From contig JBDKVA010000212.1 of assembly GCA_039679375.1 (NCBI GenBank), positions 1 to 64,000 of the forward strand: DNA of 64,000 nucleotides, written 5' to 3'. The translations under genes and the position numbers were made by a program. This document shows, piece after piece, positions 17,101 through 25,381 of this stretch. The stretch comes from JBDKVA01 sp039679375 (GTDB lineage Bacteria; Bacillota; Clostridia; Acetivibrionales; DTU013). How positions within the stretch are numbered: the stretch's first letter is position 1; every line of letters starts with the position of its first letter. The notes below the pieces were generated by a model. It searched no databases and was not told where the DNA came from. It worked only from the letters and a program-made list of their open reading frames with translations.

Positions 17101-19006
17101 TACTGGCAGCATTGTAATTCCATGCGCTTACCGTCTCGATTCTTGATACGACGGAATTATCCAGATCGATCTCCAGTGCCGGCTGATAATCCGCAAAAAT
17201 CTCAAAAGTGAATATGTACGGATCTGAAACACGCCCGATCGAATTTGTTACCGTAAGTTCAATCTCATAAGAACCCGGTCTTTTGAAGAGCAGGTTTTTT
17301 GTCTTATTATTTATATCCTGCATCCTTATTGAAGAAGGATCACCGCTGACCGCTTTGACCTTCCATGAACAGGAGGTAATGGGATAGGCGTCGGTTACGA
17401 TCTTTACATTGCCTATACCGGAATTATCCGCGACCGTCAGTTTCCTGTTTTGTTTGAAGGCACCGGAAATACTGAACTGCGCATTGGGTTTTGTGCTGTA
17501 AATATATGCCCAGGCTGTATGGAACGCCTCTTTCCCTTCCTTGTCCGTGTAGTATATATCAATCTTCTTAAGCCCTTCTTCACCAATGCCAAAAATATAA
17601 TTGCCGCTGAAAAAGGATTCATCATCCACTTCAGCCCCGTTTATATAAACCTTTCTGCTTGATATACCTTTCATATCGGTATTGTCGCTCGACTCAAACC
17701 TGATTATGTCGAAACCTGTTTGCGGAATAACGCACTTTGGCTCCATCAGAAATGGTATCTTTTTTTCCGGTTCCGATATTGTTATGCTGAAGCTGGCACT
17801 GCCCCGGTTGCTGCCCTCATCGAACTGGTCGTCAAAATAAATACAGCGCGCCACTGCCAGAAATCCCTTCGCACTTCCCTTCAAAGATTTAATCTGGGCC
17901 TTGGTCATTGTGACGGTAAATACGGCTTTTGCCATGTTGTCGTATATCTGCACATCCTCTGCACCGGCCTCCCTGCCGTCGAGTGAAATAGTCCAGATGC
18001 TTCTGTCCTCTCTGGTGTAATATACGGCTCTGGCTACCGGGTCCTTCATATGTTCTTCATCTTTCAGCCTGGCTGTTACCTCCACTTTCAAATCCAGCGT
18101 CTGCGTCTCAAAACCGGCCGGATTGTCCTTACCGTAGTCGATGAATTCAAGGTCCTCTTCATTGAGCACCCTAACCGCAACCTCAACCGGTGTGTGTTCC
18201 TTCTGGTATTTGTTTATGGTGAAGGCCATATACCAGAGGCCTCTTGACGGGGTAAGCCGGAACATGCGCCCCTCGCCGTTGAACTTGGCAGAAGGCGCCG
18301 ATTGAACGTTGATGAAGTTGTGAAAATCCCAGGTGCCGTCCGGCTTTTGTCCCGGGGCTTTGTCATTTACACTTGTGTCCTTAACACCATTTTTTATTTT
18401 GAATGCAGTCATGCCATTGTTGATCCATTCACGGGTTTTTTGTTGGATATGTGATTTATTTATTAATGCCGCTTCTGTATAACGACTTACCTTCATGAAT
18501 GGTTCACCTTTAAATGTATCTCTTACATAATCACTATCCCAGTAATGATAAATCCATGGTCGTTCCTCCAACGACAATGCGCAGTTTCCATCATAGGGGA
18601 AATTGGTATTGGCATACAGGTTTCCATCGATCGTATACCCGTCATACCTGTATTCGCCGCGTTTCCTGCCCGACTTTTTGTAAAAGCCAATGCCGTTCGG
18701 ATTTCGCGTATCCTCTTTGTAATTTATACGGATGCCGTTTTCCACATTTGCCTGTTCCGGTGTGCCATATACGACGATGCCTTTGCCGAACCATGTTCTA
18801 TAATTGAACGGCCTGTTTTTGGCAGTCGGGATCGTCCCGTACGGCAACCCCGAAAGCTCACTGAACAGATCGGGATTGTCATTATAGGTCTCCCATCTGC
18901 AGCTGCTTTCATAATACTTTGTATTGTTTGCATTGGCAGATACAAAATTGGACAATAGCAATGCCAGGACTATCATCGTAATGATAACTCTCAAACGTCT
19001 CTTCAT
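14159..19006 (-). CDS. Very large secreted multidomain protein
   Basis: This 1615-aa protein has a clear signal peptide (MKRRLRV, hydrophobic core, cleavage near residue 26) and no later membrane anchor or sortase motif. Residues 505-605 look like a PKD/Ig-like domain; more Ig-like beta sandwiches probably fill 300-500 and 1180-1615. Between 740 and 1010 lies an alpha/beta module (TFIMLDPN ... KYVIYITDG ... AKLILISPD) reminiscent of a vWA or receiver fold. It is interrupted at about 785-965 by a Tyr/Thr/Gly-rich insert with repeats of the type GYYSGT. It is the last gene of the strand run containing the Tad pilus genes and is probably a surface adhesin or cargo of that machine. Confidence 0.85.
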   Translation of the reverse strand: MKRRLRVIITMIVLALLLSNFVSANANNTKYYESSCRWETYNDNPDLFSELSGLPYGTIPTAKNRPFNYRTWFGKGIVVYGTPEQANVENGIRINYKEDTRNPNGIGFYKKSGRKRGEYRYDGYTIDGNLYANTNFPYDGNCALSLEERPWIYHYWDSDYVRDTFKGEPFMKVSRYTEAALINKSHIQQKTREWINNGMTAFKIKNGVKDTSVNDKAPGQKPDGTWDFHNFINVQSAPSAKFNGEGRMFRLTPSRGLWYMAFTINKYQKEHTPVEVAVRVLNEEDLEFIDYGKDNPAGFETQTLDLKVEVTARLKDEEHMKDPVARAVYYTREDRSIWTISLDGREAGAEDVQIYDNMAKAVFTVTMTKAQIKSLKGSAKGFLAVARCIYFDDQFDEGSNRGSASFSITISEPEKKIPFLMEPKCVIPQTGFDIIRFESSDNTDMKGISSRKVYINGAEVDDESFFSGNYIFGIGEEGLKKIDIYYTDKEGKEAFHTAWAYIYSTKPNAQFSISGAFKQNRKLTVADNSGIGNVKIVTDAYPITSCSWKVKAVSGDPSSIRMQDINNKTKNLLFKRPGSYEIELTVTNSIGRVSDPYIFTFEIFADYQPALEIDLDNSVVSRIETVSAWNYNAASTDNDKISRNTIELWYDSNNDGKYDKLIKTYDGSKGFPVFKPEGLGRYKFLNTIEESFGEETINEFITAEDKVSRTVEREILVDNLQPMAGLYAEIPINRPQVDTFIMLDPNLENDKVKYIRDNRLEFNNYLRSANIQSDVEVWDMHTYTYTQPASTAVHTGASYPSGTAEYASNGYFGVLNRTSVSNNSYQTDEGGYESRLESKTVTGTQSGWAENVYVYTGTGWQQISSSKSDQPTLQYNEGGFTGTLSKVGFTEDSDTGYPSGKARIGATYTRRRTYTGYYSGTVSRTVSAWVPRMVWHDDYTGYYSGTIKKDVRQPYADPFRPTSSKYVIYITDGNINGLLDLKTVLSKADAKLILISPDSAKNQIAAQYFILNDRPVDKLVQSALDSMSNGGTAEEYYVLAGTDNIKLNVSDFDEENDRLTEKKLLYVQDTDYFDNGSGRETFAVEGYSDESGWVETLINKINKPGKYTIYRRVKDVPSADPAFSSFSRYSGTPFINIYAHRKPLALAALDWDFDPADNVYRTTWVDNSYDPDHQYNREDKGIIERKIMYRQAGGEFCYNIPDKLAPGNYELHYFVKDPEGAWSDPLILNFSLDSAPSMQFNASLRALDNRFSLASIPASESLEAFDLWTRYPYNVGLEMALYRSGTRVSPVKDVNFSETTGVKSGNDIQWNNVIYQIPASLPDRAYEFRITAMGDYNRTATKSFTINVSTPLNLEPVMPSEVTGDTVAAATAQTSKYASTVSATLFQGTAYERTYDLTAAAGGGAGAGAAGSGGKDWTGSLTIPGNVPDGDYVARFTAIAPNGSNQSRDMAFRLTNLGISNVSLNGYWNHWRGQTDIFEKNMTNEPHRFLSLECLKIDITTIGDPERVTVRFSPELEAMTYTDPNGQSYDYEKDYFGYRVDFPANATFPVSGNHVYWEYHLPLAPSTKDWENNKLRQPYKMTVTAYKGNNTAQYVIDDIEITGNIYDLTYIQPKE

Positions 19007-19058
19007 TTTGATTACCTCATTTTAATCTTAAATGGCAGAAGTATTTAAAGCTTTTTAC

Positions 19059-20474
19059 TTATGGCTGGCTGTGAATTGTTAATGAAAACCCGTTATCTCC
19101 GCCAATTTTATAAAAGAACATCAACCGCTGATTATATGTTATCTTTTCTGTCCGATGCTCCTGGTCACCTTCTATCGCATAATCAAGATACCTGTCAAAC
19201 TCAGCCATCGCTTTATCGACATCCTGTTCAAACCAGAATTCGAACATCTCATATATCACATCTCTATGAAGATTTTTAACAGCAGCTGCATCATATAGTG
19301 TAATATCATATGGATCTTCCATTAGCTGTATATCGTTTATTGTTTCTAAATTTAAAGCCATTTGCATTGTCAGTATGCTTTCTTTATCATATACTTCCTT
19401 ACTTTCATAAAATGTATAGTAGATCAAATGTCCGCTATCGCTAAACCCGGTACAAACATACCCCTTGCTCATTGGCCATGCGGTCTTGAAAGCATTGGCC
19501 GCATCAATGACCTCCATCTTTGGCGGGGGATATGCTGTTGCCACTATACCGTCCGGGTTGGCGCAGGTATACACCTCGTTCTCGGCCGGTTTAAAGGGAA
19601 CTCTTGACGGATTCTCCAGGAGCCGGATAACGATCGTGGCAGCTTCTGCCCTTGTAAGCGTGTTTCCCGGCATAAACATTCCGTTTGAGCCCTGTATCAG
19701 CCCAATTTCATAGGAATGCAGCACAAACTGCTTATTTTCATCTTTTATCTTTGAATAGTCCATAATCTTCGAACGCACCAGATTATCCGGATTGTTGTAC
19801 GGATCTCCGTAAGGAAGCTCCTCCTTCATCAACGCGGCCTTCACGATGATCCTTGCCGCTTCCTCCCTTGTAATGGCTCGTCTATAGTCATTAAATTCCT
19901 TTTGCGCAATCAGCTTTTCCTCTATAGCCGTATCAATGTAATTCTGCGCCCAATATTTCGGGTCCTGTACCAGTTTGAAGCCCAGTGCCCTCACAGTCAT
20001 CTTCAGAAATTCATCTACCTGAACCGGATTTTCCGGTAAAAAAGCACCGTTCATACCTGCGATGATTTCAAGGCACGTCAGCTTGCCAACCTCCTGCCTG
20101 CCCCAGTGAACACCCATATCACTATATGAGTTAAATGCAGAAGTGATCTCCTCCTGTGTGAGCGCCGCGAGTTTTTCCTGCAGCGGTTTCACTCTATAGG
20201 CCGCCTCGTTCTCCTGCGCTCCTGCGCCGCTCCCTGAACTGCCGTCTGATACCGCCGCAGCCGCGTCAGCTTCCTTCCCGGTCTCGCCTGAAGCTGCCAG
20301 ATTGACTATCACTGCCGATCCTGCCGGTATCACGGAAGTTTCCGGTGATCCTGCTTCTGCTGTTGCACCCATTGGTAAATAACTCACGGTGATAGCCAGA
20401 ATGACGACCGGCAGCAATACCTCAAGCCGGTTCCTGAATAATTTCACTCCTTGCAGGGTATTCCTTTTCAGCAA
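19059..20474 (-). CDS. SLH-domain surface protein
   Basis: A secreted wall-attached protein of 471 aa: signal peptide, then a low-complexity Ala/Gly/Ser stretch, then three SLH domains (about residues 110-310). The SLH modules contain VQVDEFLKM, ITREEAARI and LTRAEAATI. SLH domains bind pyruvylated secondary wall polymers. The C-terminal 150 residues are unfamiliar. TTG 20474 is chosen because GGAGGAA lies eight bases before it; an ATG at 20489 has no clear ribosome site. It sits between the FHA gene and the giant secreted protein, so it may anchor that protein or the pilus base to the wall. Confidence 0.85.
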   Translation of the reverse strand: MLKRNTLQGVKLFRNRLEVLLPVVILAITVSYLPMGATAEAGSPETSVIPAGSAVIVNLAASGETGKEADAAAAVSDGSSGSGAGAQENEAAYRVKPLQEKLAALTQEEITSAFNSYSDMGVHWGRQEVGKLTCLEIIAGMNGAFLPENPVQVDEFLKMTVRALGFKLVQDPKYWAQNYIDTAIEEKLIAQKEFNDYRRAITREEAARIIVKAALMKEELPYGDPYNNPDNLVRSKIMDYSKIKDENKQFVLHSYEIGLIQGSNGMFMPGNTLTRAEAATIVIRLLENPSRVPFKPAENEVYTCANPDGIVATAYPPPKMEVIDAANAFKTAWPMSKGYVCTGFSDSGHLIYYTFYESKEVYDKESILTMQMALNLETINDIQLMEDPYDITLYDAAAVKNLHRDVIYEMFEFWFEQDVDKAMAEFDRYLDYAIEGDQEHRTEKITYNQRLMFFYKIGGDNGFSLTIHSQP

Positions 20475-20501
20475 ATTACATTCCTCCATAACTCACTTAA
20501 T

Positions 20502-22088
20502 TCAACCATTTATAAATACAAACTCACTGTTTGCCAGCTGCAGTTTGTCATTGTTTTTCAATTCTATATCCTTATTGCTGTCTATCCGCTTATTGTTTAC
20601 AAATGTACCATTTACAGAATTAAGATCTCTGACATAACAGGCGCCATTCCTGCAGATCATCTGGGCATGGAGCTTGCCAACGGCGTTATTCATCAACACA
20701 TGGTCTACATATCCCGAAAGCCTGCCGATGATATAATCATCCTTATCGATATAGATATCTTCATCGCCGCTGTGGTTCCCCGTGCTTTTTAAAACGCGCA
20801 CTCCTTTGGCATAACAGCCCAGCAGCTCCGTCTTGCAGGCAGTCTGGCCCGGTGCTTCCGTTGAATATGCTTCAAAAGCGGGCGCTTTTTCATCATCCCT
20901 GCCGCCGGGGTACGGATGTGCACATCCGAAAGCTCCGGGACGGTCTCTATCCGCAACTCTTTCCATAATCGTCTCTGCCTTGGGAATTGTCTCTGCCTTG
21001 GGAACAGGAACTTCTTTTATATTATCCTTTTGTTTCCCAGAGTCACTTGGCTCCCCGGCTTTATCAAAGCTATCCGTTCTCGCATCGTTCAGCTTTTTAA
21101 ACAGAAACACCTCCGCTGCAAGGACAATCATTGCCACTGCGACATATGTTGCCAGAGGATCATCGCTCATTCCGGCTAGAAAACCACGGTATAAATAGAT
21201 GACGCTGCCCATGATAATTTGCGTAAGTACGGCCACTGCAGGGATCCATCCTGTTTTATTGACTTTTTTCATTGTTTTGCTATATTTTACTTCTTTTTCT
21301 TCTTTTTTATTCCATACATTGGCTGTAATATCCTTCTTTTTTTCATCTTTTTTTACGCCAGGTATGCTTAGTTTCTTCTTAGCATTTTTAATCTCTTGCC
21401 TGATTTTTAAGCCGTTTAGGTCCTGCATACCCTTTATATCCTGCACATTATTCACATCGCTCATTTCATTCCACTGCTCCGCCATTTCCCCGACCTCCCG
21501 TTCCTGTCCATAAAGCAGTTCATTAAGCAGGATGATGAATTCCTTGTTATTGAATACATCACTTTTTGCAGAAGCAAGGATCCGCTGCACAAAATTTCCA
21601 CTGTCAAATCCATTTACATTGAGATGACACAGCATCAGATCCGAAACGAATGCTGCCATCCGGACTCCGCCGCCCTCGTTCATGACAGCCGGTATGTATA
21701 TAAGATCGGGTTCCAGCGTTTCCGGATTGATGTAAATGTACTCCGGATCAAAAATGAAATTGGAATCCGTGAGAAGGTATCCGCCAGCTTCATTGACAGC
21801 CGATGCAATGTACAACAGCATTTTCAGGAAAGCATCCCTGTTAAATTTATGCCTGTTCAGGTAAAAATTTAATGAAATCCTGGATGTAATATTGTAATAA
21901 AAGCAGGTAACGCTCTCTTTTCTGATCACATCCACAGGAATGACATGCCTAATGCGGTTGTGACCGAGCATCAAAGCCTGATATTCCAACACCTCAGCAT
22001 CGCATTTAATGACAAGAAAACTTGCCGCCGCATCATTTTCATATGAAAATTCCAATTTGCCTGATTGATTCGGTATTATTTGTGCCAT
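20502..22088 (-). CDS. FHA-domain membrane protein of the Tad locus (DUF6382-like N-terminus)
   Basis: A 528-aa protein in three parts. Residues 1-185 form a globular domain resembling the DUF6382 region found in clostridial FHA proteins. A Lys/Glu-rich linker and one or two membrane helices follow near 300-345. The last 90 residues are an FHA domain with the phosphothreonine-binding pattern IIGR, KLHAQM and DLNSVNGTFVNN. FHA domains read Ser/Thr phosphorylation, so pilus assembly may be under kinase control. ATG 22088 or the preceding GTG 22091 can be the start, with AAGGAG upstream. It follows the pilin gene after a 120-base gap. Confidence 0.88.
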   Translation of the reverse strand: MAQIIPNQSGKLEFSYENDAAASFLVIKCDAEVLEYQALMLGHNRIRHVIPVDVIRKESVTCFYYNITSRISLNFYLNRHKFNRDAFLKMLLYIASAVNEAGGYLLTDSNFIFDPEYIYINPETLEPDLIYIPAVMNEGGGVRMAAFVSDLMLCHLNVNGFDSGNFVQRILASAKSDVFNNKEFIILLNELLYGQEREVGEMAEQWNEMSDVNNVQDIKGMQDLNGLKIRQEIKNAKKKLSIPGVKKDEKKKDITANVWNKKEEKEVKYSKTMKKVNKTGWIPAVAVLTQIIMGSVIYLYRGFLAGMSDDPLATYVAVAMIVLAAEVFLFKKLNDARTDSFDKAGEPSDSGKQKDNIKEVPVPKAETIPKAETIMERVADRDRPGAFGCAHPYPGGRDDEKAPAFEAYSTEAPGQTACKTELLGCYAKGVRVLKSTGNHSGDEDIYIDKDDYIIGRLSGYVDHVLMNNAVGKLHAQMICRNGACYVRDLNSVNGTFVNNKRIDSNKDIELKNNDKLQLANSEFVFING

Positions 22089-22207
22089 CACTGTGCCGCT
22101 CCTTCTATCATTTTACAAAAAACCCGGCAGCAGACGCCTGTCTTCACAAACATTATAGAGTTATTGCTGCTTGCAAAGCCATTCATCACGAAATCAGTCC
22201 ATTCAAT

Positions 22208-22423
22208 TTAGTTGATTTTGTTGCCTTTGCGGATGTTGCCGCTGTCCACATCGCGGGTGATCGAGTCATCGGCGAAGACACTTTTCATAATATCCGTGAC
22301 AAACTTGATGATGGCATCTCTGAAAATCAATGCAATTCCCACCAGGACCGCTATCAATACAACGATTTCCACCGTGCCAAGGCCGTCCTCTTCCTTCAAA
22401 AAACTCTTTACCAGATTTGTCAT
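22208..22423 (-). CDS. flp: Flp-type IVb pilin
   Basis: A 71-aa major-pilin candidate of the Tad system. It has a short charged leader, then EEDGLGTVEIVVLIAVLVG: a Gly-type prepilin processing context followed by an N-terminal hydrophobic helix with Glu at the +5-like position, as in Flp1-like pilins. AGGGGAG lies eight bases before ATG 22423; a GTG at 22432 is less likely. No prepilin peptidase gene is in the window, so processing must rely on one encoded elsewhere. It lies between TadC and the FHA gene. Confidence 0.88.
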   Translation of the reverse strand: MTNLVKSFLKEEDGLGTVEIVVLIAVLVGIALIFRDAIIKFVTDIMKSVFADDSITRDVDSGNIRKGNKIN

Positions 22424-22453
22424 ACTACCCACTCCCCTAGAAATATTTTAGAA

Positions 22454-23311
22454 TTATATGCATTTTAAGGCCAACACAGCCGGCATCCCTACAATCAGCA
22501 ATATCGCAATGAACATCAGCATCATAGGAAGCAGCATTTTCGTAGAAGCTTCCTCGCCATATTTTTTTGCCGTATTTTTGCGGATCTCCCAGCATTCATT
22601 TGCAAATACCCTCAGTATGGGCACAAGCTCAGCATTACCTTTTCTGATATTTTGAAGTATAACAGTGATGAAACGTGTAATAACCGGCACGTGGCAACGT
22701 TTGGCAAACTCTTCATAGGCTTTGTGTTCTGCCATGCCTGACCGGATATTCTGCACCGATGAAGCAAGCTCCATATAAAGCGGCGTTTGCCTGTCGCTTG
22801 CAGAAGTCCTTTCCCAGGCTTTTGAAACTGTCATACCGGCATTGATAAGAAGAGTCAGCTTATTCACGAAATCGGGAAAGTCCAGCTGTATGGCAAGTCT
22901 TCTCTTTTTAACCTTTTCGAAAAGCTCCCTGTCACTGATATAAAAAATGACAACTGGCAGGAGTATGCAAAAAATAGCATATCCCGCATCAGGTTCCGAT
23001 AAGGTGCCAACAAAAAAGGCAAATAGCAGCGACAAAAGCATCCATGATAATTTGCCTCCCCAATGGACCCTGAGCATTAAAACGGCCTTCCCGGGTCCAT
23101 GGAGCTCTTTGATCGCCGTAATTAGTTTCCTGTCGTATGTTGTGTTGTAGCTGTATTTAAATAAATCCAGCATGTACAGCCCCACAGGCAGCATTCCTTT
23201 TATGGGACATGCCTTTTTATCAATGCTGTCAACAATGTCAGAATACTTCCCCCTTGAAAGTATATAAAGCATAATCATCAATCCCGAGAACACCAGCAAA
23301 ACAGTGACCAT
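22454..23311 (-). CDS. tadC: TadC-like inner-membrane platform protein
   Basis: This 285-aa type II/IV secretion F-domain protein forms the membrane platform with TadB, on which the ATPase acts. Hydrophobic segments lie at the N-terminus, near 95-130 and at the C-terminus (residues 255-283). The cytosolic domain between them contains LDFPDFVNKLTLLINAG and GNAELVPIL, typical of T2SF/TadC. The start is ATG with AGGGGG seven bases before. It follows tadB after 71 bases and precedes the pilin by 30 bases. Confidence 0.9.
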   Translation of the reverse strand: MVTVLLVFSGLMIMLYILSRGKYSDIVDSIDKKACPIKGMLPVGLYMLDLFKYSYNTTYDRKLITAIKELHGPGKAVLMLRVHWGGKLSWMLLSLLFAFFVGTLSEPDAGYAIFCILLPVVIFYISDRELFEKVKKRRLAIQLDFPDFVNKLTLLINAGMTVSKAWERTSASDRQTPLYMELASSVQNIRSGMAEHKAYEEFAKRCHVPVITRFITVILQNIRKGNAELVPILRVFANECWEIRKNTAKKYGEEASTKMLLPMMLMFIAILLIVGMPAVLALKCI

Positions 23312-23382
23312 TTCGCAACCCCCTGCAAAATACTATTCTTAACACGCATTCATTGATATTGGAAACAGTTCGGTATAGCAGT

Positions 23383-24156
23383 TCACAGTTTTATATCGCT
23401 CAATTTTGCCGATATGAGCCAGGCGACGATCAGTAAAAGGATCGAAACGCTCATAACAACCCGGCCCGAACCTGTATTGAAAACCGGACTCATATAATCC
23501 GGAGCACTCGCGGACAGCAACAAAATCATAAGTATTGGCACGATATTGAGCACTTTTTGTTCAAATTTCCTTTCTGCCAGCATCATATCCACTTCCTGCC
23601 CTACTTCGATCCTGTCATTGATGATTGCAGAGGTGTTTTTGATCACCTCGACAATATTACCACCTGATCTATTGCATATATTAAATACATTTGCGAAATT
23701 CTCCACATCCTCCAGCTTCGCCCGCCCCGCAAACTCTGACAGGGCATCCTCGAGTGTTTCGTTCCTTTCAAGCTTTCCTATGATACGGCGCACCTCAGCC
23801 AGAATAAATGTACCCGGCTCAGGGTACAGGACGGACAAATCCTTTAATACCTCTCTAAAGGCTGTCTCCACTGACTTCCCGGCTGAAACCGAGGAAGAAA
23901 GGGAGTAGAGCATATCTTTAAATTGAATGTTCAGCTCCTTCTTCCTTTTTATGACGATTGCACGGGTCCTGTACCCCGGGTACAGAAACGCCAGTGGTAC
24001 AAGCAGCGCCGACAATGGAATGCTTCTGTAAAAGATAAATGCAATCCCAAATATCACAATACCCGCAATACTTAAGTAAAGCATGCGTTCATATATACTC
24101 ATGGCATATGAATCATAATCCGGCAAGTCACTCACCACCCAATCTGCAGGATACAC
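23383..24156 (-). CDS. tadB: TadB-like inner-membrane platform protein
   Basis: A 257-aa type II secretion F-domain protein. Two helices occur near residues 28-65 and two at the C-terminus, with the cytosolic T2SF domain between (motifs DMLYSLSSSVSAGKSVETAF and CNRSGGNIVEVI). It pairs with TadC in the pilus platform. The start is uncertain: GTG 24156 overlaps tadA by 29 bases, and in-frame GTG codons at 24138 and 24135 are alternatives; none has a perfect ribosome site, as expected for a coupled gene. Confidence 0.9.
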   Translation of the reverse strand: MYPADWVVSDLPDYDSYAMSIYERMLYLSIAGIVIFGIAFIFYRSIPLSALLVPLAFLYPGYRTRAIVIKRKKELNIQFKDMLYSLSSSVSAGKSVETAFREVLKDLSVLYPEPGTFILAEVRRIIGKLERNETLEDALSEFAGRAKLEDVENFANVFNICNRSGGNIVEVIKNTSAIINDRIEVGQEVDMMLAERKFEQKVLNIVPILMILLLSASAPDYMSPVFNTGSGRVVMSVSILLLIVAWLISAKLSDIKL

Positions 24157-25381
24157 CTGCCATTCTAAGCTTACCTGTGTTCTTAAGCCAGTTTCCAGTC
24201 CGTCTGAGGCTTCCGTCTATACAAAAGTTTTCCTTGCCGCAGTTTTCGTCCTTTACATTGTTCTCTTCAAATACATAAAGCGGATTCAGGCATATTTGTC
24301 CATCTTTGCAGCCTTCTATCTCACTTATTTCCATCACTCTTCTGGATTTATCCCGGAGTTTCGCCAGGTGTATGACAATTTCAATTGCCGATGCAATCTG
24401 CTGCCTTATGGCTTCCAGAGGAAGCGGCGCCGCACCCAGCACCATGGTCTCAAGCCTGTTCAGCATATCGGCGGCAGAGTTGGCATGGCCTGTCGAGAGC
24501 GATCCGTCATGGCCAGTGTTCATGGCCTGCAGCATATCCAGTGCTTCTTCCCCTCTCACCTCACCAACAATGATTCTTTCAGGACGCATTCTGAGTGAAG
24601 TCCTGATCAGATCGCGGATCGTGATCCTTCCTCTGCCCTCGCTATTGGCATTCCTAGTTTCAAGCCGGACGATATTCTCGACACTGTTTATCTGAAGCTC
24701 TGCCGAATCCTCAATCGTCACCAGTCTTTCATCCGGTGGAATGCTCCCTGAAAGCGCGTTCAGGAAGGTCGTTTTCCCTGAATTCGTGCCGCCGCAGATA
24801 AAAATATTGTACCTGGCCCTGACAAGGCAATCCAGGCCTTCCGCCGCATCCGCACCCAATGTGCCCGACTCGATCAGCTGTGCCATTGTCATGGGTTTTT
24901 CAGGGAACTTTCTGATCGTCATAACAGGCCCGTTTAACGCCACGGGTTTCAAAACAACATTAAGCCTTGATCCGTCCGGCATCGAAATATCTACAATAGG
25001 CGACGCCTCGTTGACGGTTCTGTTCGTCCTGGAAACGATGTTCTGGATCACATCCTCCAGCTTTTCACTGCTTTCAAAACCGACCGGAAGTCTTGAGACA
25101 TACCCCGCGCGTTCTATAAACAGCCTGTCCGGACCATTGATCATAATCTCTGTAATACTTTTATCATCCATAAAAGGCTGTAATATGCCGAGTCTCCTCA
25201 TGGAATTGAAAATCCTGTCCGCCAGTTCGCGTTTTTCAGCTATATCCAGATACGACTTTTTTGACTTGCTGAATACAGCTCCGGTAACAAGCTCCATCAC
25301 TTCTTCATCCGACATGCTGCCGGTCCGGTCAAGGTTTTGTGATATTTCATGCCTGATTTCATCCCCAAGGTTTTCATGCAA
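24128..25381 (-). CDS. tadA: TadA/CpaF secretion ATPase
   Basis: The hexameric cytoplasmic ATPase powers extension (and often retraction) of Tad pili. The 417-aa protein has the CpaF N-terminal region, EIMINGPD, the Walker A loop GGTNSGKTT near residue 195, an Asp box, LRMRPERIIVGEVRG, and the His box TGHDGSLSTGHANS. I chose TTG 25381 because GGAGGTGA stands six bases upstream. It overlaps the cpaE stop by eight bases, so translation is coupled. Longer in-frame starts would overlap cpaE further without a ribosome site. Confidence 0.94.
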   Translation of the reverse strand: MHENLGDEIRHEISQNLDRTGSMSDEEVMELVTGAVFSKSKKSYLDIAEKRELADRIFNSMRRLGILQPFMDDKSITEIMINGPDRLFIERAGYVSRLPVGFESSEKLEDVIQNIVSRTNRTVNEASPIVDISMPDGSRLNVVLKPVALNGPVMTIRKFPEKPMTMAQLIESGTLGADAAEGLDCLVRARYNIFICGGTNSGKTTFLNALSGSIPPDERLVTIEDSAELQINSVENIVRLETRNANSEGRGRITIRDLIRTSLRMRPERIIVGEVRGEEALDMLQAMNTGHDGSLSTGHANSAADMLNRLETMVLGAAPLPLEAIRQQIASAIEIVIHLAKLRDKSRRVMEISEIEGCKDGQICLNPLYVFEENNVKDENCGKENFCIDGSLRRTGNWLKNTGKLRMAGVSCRLGGE

